A DNA stretch of 64,000 nt, from contig JAVVVE010000012.1 of assembly GCA_036652815.1 (NCBI GenBank), positions 4,014 to 68,013 on the forward strand, read 5' to 3'. The position numbers and the translations under genes were made by a program. The DNA comes from SZUA-378 sp036652815. Its GTDB lineage: Bacteria; Bacillota; Clostridia; Lachnospirales; Lachnospiraceae. Position 1 is the first letter of the stretch. Every line of letters starts with the position of its first letter. A model generated the notes under the pieces. It was not told the origin of the DNA. It searched no databases and saw only the letters and a program-made list of their open reading frames with translations. Of the stretch, positions 8,463 to 14,720 are shown piece after piece.

Positions 8463-8741
8463 TTATTTTAATACCGGTAAAATCTTCTCTACATCTGCGT
8501 GTGGTCTAGGGATGACATGTACTGCTACTAATTCTCCTAATTTGGAAGCTGCCTGTGCGCCTACTTCTGTTGCTGCTTTTACTGCTCCGACATCTCCTCT
8601 TACCATAACAGATACGAGTCCTGAACCGATTTTCTCTGTTCCGATTAATACTACTTCTGCTGCTTTTACCATTGCATCTGCTGCTTCGATTGCTGCTACC
8701 AAACCTCTTGTCTCTACCATTCCTAATGCTTCTTGTGACAT
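8463..8741 (-). CDS. pduA: BMC-H hexameric shell protein, PduA/PduJ-like
   Basis: 92 residues, canonical BMC domain with pore loop KIGSGL. It differs from the copy at 7762-8040 at only about 14 positions, and long DNA stretches are nearly identical, pointing to a local duplication. AGGAGG precedes the ATG. Probably a major facet protein of the shell. Confidence 0.94.
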   Translation of the reverse strand: MSQEALGMVETRGLVAAIEAADAMVKAAEVVLIGTEKIGSGLVSVMVRGDVGAVKAATEVGAQAASKLGELVAVHVIPRPHADVEKILPVLK

Positions 8742-8799
8742 AATTGTTTCCTCCTGATTTTAATTGCTGTTGTTAGTTAGTTGTTAGTTAATTGTGTAT

Positions 8800-9114
8800 T
8801 TATCCTTTATCAAAACCACTCAGCTTCAACATCTTCTCGGTATCTGCTGTTGGATTTGGAATAACATGGGTTGAAATAACTCCCGTAAGTGCTTCTGCTG
8901 TTTCCTTAGCTGCTTCAATCGCTGCCGTAACATCTTCTACGCTTCCTCGAAACTTCACCATAACGATCAGCGGAACCGGCAAACTGTCTGCATTGGCTGG
9001 CTTATTCTTATCGAATTTCTCAAGGGTTACATTTGCCGCCTTACAACCTGCGTCTGCTGCCACAAAAGCTGCTGTCAATCCGAACACTTCTATCATTCCT
9101 ACTGCGTTTGCCAT
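8800..9114 (-). CDS. BMC-H shell protein with enlarged pore loop
   Basis: 104 residues. The N-terminal part ANAVGMIEVFGLTAAFVAADAGCKAANV is clearly BMC, but where other family members have the short KIGSGL pore loop this one has about 15 residues rich in Lys, Asn, Asp and Pro (FDKNKPANADSLPVP) before the strand LIVMVKFRG. The central opening should therefore differ greatly or be plugged. It directly follows the alcohol dehydrogenase gene, with AGGAGAG before the ATG. Confidence 0.9.
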   Translation of the reverse strand: MANAVGMIEVFGLTAAFVAADAGCKAANVTLEKFDKNKPANADSLPVPLIVMVKFRGSVEDVTAAIEAAKETAEALTGVISTHVIPNPTADTEKMLKLSGFDKG

Positions 9115-9136
9115 TCTCTTACTCTCCTAGTGAATT

Positions 9137-10336
9137 CTACTGATTAATAATTGCAATCTTAAAGCCTTCCATTGCAAGATTCGTCTTGTGTCCTTCATTA
9201 ATCTGCTCTAGCGGATACGTATGGGTAATCAGTTTCTCCATCGGTAACCCGATTCCTTTTGCTCTCTTTAAGAAATCAAAAGTAGTTGCATAATCTCTTA
9301 AGGTATATACCCAGGAACCTACGGTTGTAATCTCTTTGGAACAGATGTCAAAGTGAGGATTAATCGTAGCGTCTCCGCCATTAATGAAGAATCCAAGTTC
9401 ACATAAACCACCACCATTGCGAATAAATTTATAGATGTTGGAATGTCCTACCGGTGAACCGGTACACTGGAATGCAAAGTCTGCCAGATAACCACCAAAA
9501 GCATCTTTCACTCCTTCTGCCAAAGCTTCCAAACCTTTGAAGTCTTTAAAATTAACTGATTTGGTTGCTCCCATCTCTTTTGCAAAATCAAGTCTCTTAT
9601 TCTCACCATCTACTGCAACGATGTTTTCAATGCCCATTGTCCTTAAAACCGAGATACAAATCAGACCAATCGGTCCGCAGCCCTGTACTACCACTCTGCT
9701 GTTAAATCTTAAAATACCTGTTGATTTTGCTCTCTCGACTGCATGTATTAAGACTGCACATGGTTCGATTAAGATCCTTGAATACAGATCCAGATCACTT
9801 ACATTGAAAATGGTAGAACCTCCTCTAATAAGGATGTAATCTGAAAACCAGCCATTTAAATGAATCTCGTCATCCGGAAGTAATCCGTATACATCAGCAC
9901 CACCAACGTTTTGCTTATTTAGATCAAACATTGTAATGTCCGGATTATCCTTAAAGATCATGCAGGAAACTACTTTATCTCCTACCTGTAAGGATTTGCC
10001 TGCGCTGTCCTTCTTTACATTTTTACCCATCTTAACGATTTCGCCTGTTCCCTCATGTCCCAGAACTACCGGAATCAAACTAAATGGATCTCTTTTAAAT
10101 TCATGTGCATCTGTTCCACAGATACCACAGCCTTCTACTTTTACTAAGATATCGTCATCCCCTACCGCCGGTATTGGGTATTCCTTAATCTCATAATGCT
10201 CCAATGATGTCAGCATAGCTACTCTGGCTGTTTTGGGAATCGTTGTGTTCTTATTCTTCGCCACGCTCTTGGTATCATCTGTGGTCATGCCCTGCAGTAC
10301 TTGTTTTACAATGCTTTCAATATCTTTTTCGTTCAT
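9137..10336 (-). CDS. Zinc-type alcohol dehydrogenase with encapsulation peptide
   Basis: 399 residues. The N-terminus NEKDIESIVKQVLQGM is a typical amphipathic compartment-targeting helix, followed by a polar linker (about 18-32). The medium-chain dehydrogenase body shows the catalytic zinc ligands Cys73 (GICGTD) and His94-Glu95 (LGHEG) and a Rossmann fold at QGCGPIGLICISVL. The four-cysteine structural-zinc lobe of classical ADHs is not seen. It may reduce propionaldehyde to propanol, or lactaldehyde to 1,2-propanediol, regenerating NAD+ for the aldehyde dehydrogenase. No FucO-type lactaldehyde reductase is encoded in the window. AAGGGAG precedes the ATG. Confidence 0.9.
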   Translation of the reverse strand: MNEKDIESIVKQVLQGMTTDDTKSVAKNKNTTIPKTARVAMLTSLEHYEIKEYPIPAVGDDDILVKVEGCGICGTDAHEFKRDPFSLIPVVLGHEGTGEIVKMGKNVKKDSAGKSLQVGDKVVSCMIFKDNPDITMFDLNKQNVGGADVYGLLPDDEIHLNGWFSDYILIRGGSTIFNVSDLDLYSRILIEPCAVLIHAVERAKSTGILRFNSRVVVQGCGPIGLICISVLRTMGIENIVAVDGENKRLDFAKEMGATKSVNFKDFKGLEALAEGVKDAFGGYLADFAFQCTGSPVGHSNIYKFIRNGGGLCELGFFINGGDATINPHFDICSKEITTVGSWVYTLRDYATTFDFLKRAKGIGLPMEKLITHTYPLEQINEGHKTNLAMEGFKIAIINQ

Positions 10337-10360
10337 GTATTGCTCTCCCTTCTGCTATCT

Positions 10361-11743
10361 CTAACGGATGCATAAGCTATCCGACATAACACATCTTCTT
10401 CGTTTGGTAAAAGTACTTGCCGAGGTAAGTCCTTCTCCTGTTCTGCTGGCAATGGTAAACGTACAGAATCCTTCTCCACCAAATCCAAGTGCTGCATAGG
10501 AAGGTGCATTCTTAACCAAAATCGCCGTATCAATGGCTTTTCCATAACGCGTAATATTATCAATGTTCTTAGAATGCATATGTGCGGAATGCTTATTACC
10601 ATGTTCTAACCATACTGCTGCCTCAATTGCCTCATCAATATTCTTTGTACGAACCATTCCAAGGATCGGCATCATTAACTCAGTCGCAATCAATGGATGT
10701 TCTTTTTCGCCTTCAAAGATAATGCATCTGGTATCTTCCGGTGGTGTAATCCCTATCATACCAAGTAAGGTCTTCGCATCTCTGCCGACACATTTTCTGT
10801 TTAAGCCTTTCGGTGTAATGACAGTAGCAGTCAATTTATCCTGCTCCTCTTTATTAATCACATAACCGCCGTTCTCTTTCATAAAATACATCAATTCATC
10901 TGCAATCTTATCAACTGCCACAACTTCTTTCTCTGCAATACAAGGCAGATTGTTGTCAAATACACAGCCGTTGATAATATCCTGTGCTGCTTTTTTAATA
11001 TCTGCTGTCTCATCTACCAGTGCGGGTGGATTGCCGGCTCCTGCGCCGATTCCACGTTTCCCTGAGGATAATACTGCTGTTACAACTCCGGGTCCGCCGG
11101 TAGCTGCTATCAGATGGATATCTTTATGTTTCATCATAATGTTACTGGATTCTAAGGAAGGCTTGCGAAGAGAAACTACTACATTGTCAGGTCCTCCTGC
11201 TTCCAGTGATGCTTCGTTTACAAGATGAATCGCATAATTGGATACTTTAACTGCTTGTGGATGTGGACAAAATACCACGGTGTTACCGCCTGCTAACATC
11301 CCTATACTATTACATAATATCGTTTCGCTCGGGTTCGTGCAAGGAGTAATCGCTCCAATGACACCAAAAGGTCCCATCTCCACCAAGGTAAGTCCTCTGT
11401 CTCCTGACCATGCCTGTGTGACAATATCCTCTGTACCCGGAGTCTTTTCTGCCAACAGATGATGTTTTACCGTCTTATCGCCAACGTTTCCCATCCCTGT
11501 CTCTTCTACGCCCATCTGTGCCAGTAATTCCGCATTTTTATTTGTTTTCTCGCGAATACTTGCTATAATCTTTTCTCTGCAGTCCATAGGCATCTTCTGC
11601 ATAATAACCTGTGCCTTCTTCGCTGCCTCGATGGCTTCATTCATATCATCAAACAATCCTAACTGTTTGGTTCCTGCTCCTGCGTCCATCCTTGCGATTA
11701 CTTCTCTTACAATCTTTTTTATTTCTTGTTCGTTGACTGCCAC
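10361..11743 (-). CDS. pduP: CoA-acylating propionaldehyde dehydrogenase (PduP-like)
   Basis: 460 residues from a GTG start at 11743, chosen because GAGGAGG lies seven bases upstream; an ATG at 11764 has no such site. The N-terminus VNEQEIKKIVREVIARM is a PduP-type encapsulation helix. The aldehyde dehydrogenase fold follows, with the catalytic cysteine at about residue 268 (NNLPCIAEKEV) and GAGNPP in the nucleotide region. It converts propionaldehyde, CoA and NAD+ to propionyl-CoA and NADH inside the shell. The 5' end overlaps the preceding gene by 25 bases, suggesting coupled translation. Confidence 0.93.
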   Translation of the reverse strand: MAVNEQEIKKIVREVIARMDAGAGTKQLGLFDDMNEAIEAAKKAQVIMQKMPMDCREKIIASIREKTNKNAELLAQMGVEETGMGNVGDKTVKHHLLAEKTPGTEDIVTQAWSGDRGLTLVEMGPFGVIGAITPCTNPSETILCNSIGMLAGGNTVVFCPHPQAVKVSNYAIHLVNEASLEAGGPDNVVVSLRKPSLESSNIMMKHKDIHLIAATGGPGVVTAVLSSGKRGIGAGAGNPPALVDETADIKKAAQDIINGCVFDNNLPCIAEKEVVAVDKIADELMYFMKENGGYVINKEEQDKLTATVITPKGLNRKCVGRDAKTLLGMIGITPPEDTRCIIFEGEKEHPLIATELMMPILGMVRTKNIDEAIEAAVWLEHGNKHSAHMHSKNIDNITRYGKAIDTAILVKNAPSYAALGFGGEGFCTFTIASRTGEGLTSASTFTKRRRCVMSDSLCIR

Positions 11744-12210
11744 AATATAACCTCCTCTATGCATTCTGCTCCATATTGTGCTAATGCACTATCCTGTTCT
11801 TCTGTTCCACCACTGACTCCCAAGCCACCTATTAGCCTGCCTTGATACCACAAAGGCTCTCCGCCTCCAAAGATGACGATCTGTCCCTGATTGGTATACT
11901 GTATGCCATACAGGGAGCCACCCGGCTGGCTGAGTGGTTTAAGTTCTGCGGTAGACATCTTTAATGCCACTACCGTATAGCTCTTCTGTAAAGCCACATC
12001 ATAACTGGCAATATAAGAATCATCCATGCAATGAACTGCTACCGGTCTGGCTGCATCATTGGATACCGCTACCACCGCGGATACTCCCATCTGTGCTGCC
12101 TTTTTTTCTATTCGATTCATAAGAGCGGCTGCAATCGCCAGCGTCATATGGGTAGCTTGTGTCTGCTGCATGACTGCGGAAACAATACTTTTAACCTCCG
12201 CTTCCTTCAT
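11719..12210 (-). CDS. GlcG/HbpS-family protein (PduO C-terminal-like) with targeting helix
   Basis: 163 residues from the ATG at 12210, which sits seven bases after AGAGGA; the ATG at 12216 overlaps that site. The first 18 residues (KEAEVKSIVSAVMQQTQ) look like an encapsulation helix. The rest is the DUF336 fold found in GlcG, HbpS and the C-terminal half of PduO, with IAAALMNRIEKKAAQMG and a glycine-rich end (GGGEPLWYQGRLIGGLGVSGG). HbpS and PduO-C domains can bind haem; the function in glycyl-radical compartments is not established. The PduO adenosyltransferase half is absent, in line with a B12-free pathway. Confidence 0.87.
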   Translation of the reverse strand: MKEAEVKSIVSAVMQQTQATHMTLAIAAALMNRIEKKAAQMGVSAVVAVSNDAARPVAVHCMDDSYIASYDVALQKSYTVVALKMSTAELKPLSQPGGSLYGIQYTNQGQIVIFGGGEPLWYQGRLIGGLGVSGGTEEQDSALAQYGAECIEEVILWQSTNKK

Positions 12211-12257
12211 TCTCATTCCTCTTTTCTAACAAAATACTGGCTCTGATCAATACTGTT

Positions 12258-13067
12258 TTAGTTGAGATTCAATTCTTTCATAACTTTTCTGGTAATCTCT
12301 GATACCAAAGCATCGGAAGCCTGTACATTCTGTGATCCGCTTGCACAACTGCCACCGCAGTTATGACAGCTCTTCTTGCCTGCTACGGTATTCGGGCACA
12401 GATTAGCCGGATGTTTCCCTGTCATACCAAATTGTCTTCTGATCTCATATAATTTTTGAACCTGTTCTTCACTTAATTCCTGTGGTCCACCAAGATGTTC
12501 TGCGATATACAAAAGCTGTGCATAAAACTCTACAGACTCCATCTTCATATAAGCTGCAAGCAGAGAATCTGAATAAGTTAAAGCACCGTGATTCTCTAAA
12601 AGCACTGCATCAAAGTATTGTAGATATTCTGAGACTGCTTCCGGTATCTCGTTGGTAGAAGGAGTACCATATTTAGCAATCGGTACACAACCCAGTGCGA
12701 TAACCGCTTCCGGCATAATCGGCTGTGTCAAAGGTCTGCCTGCAATGGCAAATCCGGTTGCATACATTGGATGTGCGTGTACTACGGATCTTACGTCCGG
12801 TCTTTCCTGATATACTCTCATATGCATCTTAATTTCTGAGGATGGTTTGAATTTACCATTTGCCTGAAGCACTTTACCGGTAGCATCTACTTTACAGATA
12901 TATTCCGGTGTCATGAATCCTTTGCTGACACCTGTTGGTGTACATAGGTATTCATTGTCGTTTAGTTTCACTGAGATATTACCATCATTGGCTGCTACCA
13001 TACCGCGTTTGTAGATTCTCTGTCCGATATCACACATTTCTTTTTTAATCTCAAATTCGTTCTGCAT
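12258..13067 (-). CDS. fucA: L-fuculose-phosphate aldolase-like, compartment-tagged, Cys-rich linker
   Basis: 269-residue class II (zinc) aldolase. It should cleave L-fuculose-1-phosphate (or rhamnulose-1-phosphate) to dihydroxyacetone phosphate and L-lactaldehyde. By alignment with FucA the metal site is Glu78, His97, His99 (VVHAHP) and His160 (ENHGA). FucA is normally about 215 residues; the extra C-terminus holds a linker with Cys in the pattern C-x9-C-x2-C-x3-C (ending CHNCGGSC) and then SDALVSEITRKVMKELN, an encapsulation-type helix. It is a close paralogue of 17322-18074. AGGAGG precedes the ATG. Confidence 0.92.
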   Translation of the reverse strand: MQNEFEIKKEMCDIGQRIYKRGMVAANDGNISVKLNDNEYLCTPTGVSKGFMTPEYICKVDATGKVLQANGKFKPSSEIKMHMRVYQERPDVRSVVHAHPMYATGFAIAGRPLTQPIMPEAVIALGCVPIAKYGTPSTNEIPEAVSEYLQYFDAVLLENHGALTYSDSLLAAYMKMESVEFYAQLLYIAEHLGGPQELSEEQVQKLYEIRRQFGMTGKHPANLCPNTVAGKKSCHNCGGSCASGSQNVQASDALVSEITRKVMKELNLN

Positions 13068-13107
13068 CTCTTTCCTCCTATAATCCTTTGCTTCGTTAGT
13101 GAGTTGA

Positions 13108-13533
13108 TTATGAATCTAAATATTGTAACAGTTCTTCTATGCCGTCTCCGGTATAGGAACTAATATAAAATATAGTTGTACAGCCTGCTAATTCTAGCCA
13201 CAATCTTGCTCTGTCTATATTCGCATCTACCGTATCCGTTTGTGTAATAATACCGATTACTTCTCTGGTTGACTGACTGACTATATTCGGCGGAAATAAA
13301 GAATATTGGTCATTTGCCTGAATAACCAGTCCCACAATATCTGCTTCATAAGAATAAAGTGCCAGTGCACCTCCCAGATTCTTGGTTTGTGCGTATTCTC
13401 CCGGTGTATCAATCAGAAAATCCATATAATCCACAGCTTGTGTTTTTTGGTAAGCAAGTGCCTCTCCACGTAAAGCCTGTTTCAAAGTCGTCTTTCCACA
13501 TTCACTTCTTCCGATCAGCATCAATTTCTTCAT
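13108..13533 (-). CDS. pduV: EutP/PduV-family small GTPase
   Basis: 141 residues. Walker A GRSECGKT at residues 8-15, the DTPGE switch (about 43-47) and ITQTD (the NKxD-equivalent) identify a Ras-like GTPase of the EutP/PduV family. PduV has been linked to positioning of compartments in the cell. It lies between the PduU-like shell gene (3 bases away) and the aldolase. AAGGAC is upstream of the ATG. Confidence 0.91.
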   Translation of the reverse strand: MKKLMLIGRSECGKTTLKQALRGEALAYQKTQAVDYMDFLIDTPGEYAQTKNLGGALALYSYEADIVGLVIQANDQYSLFPPNIVSQSTREVIGIITQTDTVDANIDRARLWLELAGCTTIFYISSYTGDGIEELLQYLDS

Positions 13534-13536
13534 GCG

Positions 13537-13893
13537 TTATGTCCTTGTAATATTACATACCGTAAACTGAAGTGTTTCCAGACAATACTCCACCAAAGCT
13601 CTAAGTGACGCTTCTACTTCTGATACGGTACCGGTCACAATCAGCGTACCACTGAAACGATCTACAAACCCAATCTCAATACCGGATGCCTTTAATGCAA
13701 TATCTCCTGCTATAATCGCTGTTTCGCTCGGACTCATAGTTACAATTCCGATTGCCGATTTAGAGTAATCGATCTTGGGATCCAATCCCAGTTTGCGATA
13801 GAGGATCTCGTCCGGATTAGCAATGATATGTGCCAGTGTAATCTGTTTTCCGGGCACAATCTCTTGAATAATTCGTAATTTATCTGTATCCAT
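13537..13893 (-). CDS. pduU: Permuted BMC-H shell protein, PduU/EutS-like
   Basis: 118 residues from the ATG at 13893, preferred because AAGGAG lies six bases upstream; an ATG at 13911 overlaps the activase stop but is badly spaced from any site. The circularly permuted BMC order of PduU/EutS is visible: RIIQEIVPGKQITLAHIIANP comes first, and the AIGIVTMSPSETAIIAGDIALKA part follows. PduU caps its hexamer pore with a small beta-barrel and has been proposed to interact with PduV, which is encoded next. Confidence 0.93.
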   Translation of the reverse strand: MDTDKLRIIQEIVPGKQITLAHIIANPDEILYRKLGLDPKIDYSKSAIGIVTMSPSETAIIAGDIALKASGIEIGFVDRFSGTLIVTGTVSEVEASLRALVEYCLETLQFTVCNITRT

Positions 13894-13907
13894 CTCTATC
13901 TCCTTTT

Positions 13908-14702
13908 TCATCCGCCGATCTGTCCTCGTAACCCGACATGAGATACCTCTTGCAGCAATCTCATCATCAATTCGGGACTTGGAGGTGTAATATCGTCTAA
14001 TTCATAGGTTCGGTTTAAACCGGTATATTTGTCTCTTCCCAGTCTATGATAGGGGAGTAGATGCATCCTGGTAACTCCCTTGAGGGAAGCTGCAAATTCT
14101 GCAATTGCTCTAATCTCTTTTGGTGTATCGTTAAATCCAGGTATCACCGGAACCCTGATGGTAAGATTAGCACCTGTCATAGCTATTTTCTTTGCATTCT
14201 CTAAAACTATGGCATTGTCTCGTCCAATGAATGCCTTATGTTTGAAAGGATCCATATGTTTGATATCTAATAACACGTTATCGACAACCGGAAGCAGGTG
14301 TTCCATAACCGAATATTCTGCCGCTGCGGTCGTTTCAATAGCTGTGGTAAGCCCCCGTTCTTTTGCTGTATACAATAAAGCATATGCAAAGTCCGGTTGA
14401 CAGGTACATTCTCCACCTGATAAGGTAAGTCCGCCTCCGCCACTTCGTTGATAAAAAGGTCTATCACGTTCTACTTCTTTCATGATCTCGCCAACACTGA
14501 TGTCGTATCCTATGGTTTTGGCTTTTCCTTCTACCATCATGGTCTGAATCCCATATTCCTGTGATTCCGGGTTGCAACACCATTTACAGCGGAAGAAACA
14601 TCCTTTTAAGAATACAATGGTTCTTATGCCCGGTCCGTCATGGATGGAAAATCTCTGAATATCAAAGATTCTGCCTATTTCCTCTGCATAATTTGTCTTC
14701 AT
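13908..14702 (-). CDS. Glycyl-radical enzyme activase (radical SAM)
   Basis: 264 residues from the ATG at 14702, five bases after GGAGG; an ATG at 14717 overlaps the preceding stop region. The radical-SAM cluster motif is Cys35, Cys39, Cys42 (GCFFRCKWCCNP), with SGGEC as the SAM amino-group motif. It would abstract hydrogen from Gly825 of the adjacent diol dehydratase. The ferredoxin-like insert with two extra [4Fe-4S] clusters seen in many activases of eliminase-type enzymes is missing: only about 35 residues separate CNP from the next conserved block, so it resembles PflA. Confidence 0.94.
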   Translation of the reverse strand: MKTNYAEEIGRIFDIQRFSIHDGPGIRTIVFLKGCFFRCKWCCNPESQEYGIQTMMVEGKAKTIGYDISVGEIMKEVERDRPFYQRSGGGGLTLSGGECTCQPDFAYALLYTAKERGLTTAIETTAAAEYSVMEHLLPVVDNVLLDIKHMDPFKHKAFIGRDNAIVLENAKKIAMTGANLTIRVPVIPGFNDTPKEIRAIAEFAASLKGVTRMHLLPYHRLGRDKYTGLNRTYELDDITPPSPELMMRLLQEVSHVGLRGQIGG

Positions 14703-14720
14703 AAAGCCTCCGGTCATTGA

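Noticed and set aside
10333..10602. 89-codon frame overlapping the aldehyde dehydrogenase 3' end on the minus strand
   Set aside because: Overlaps the dehydrogenase in another frame and has no domain or ribosome site.
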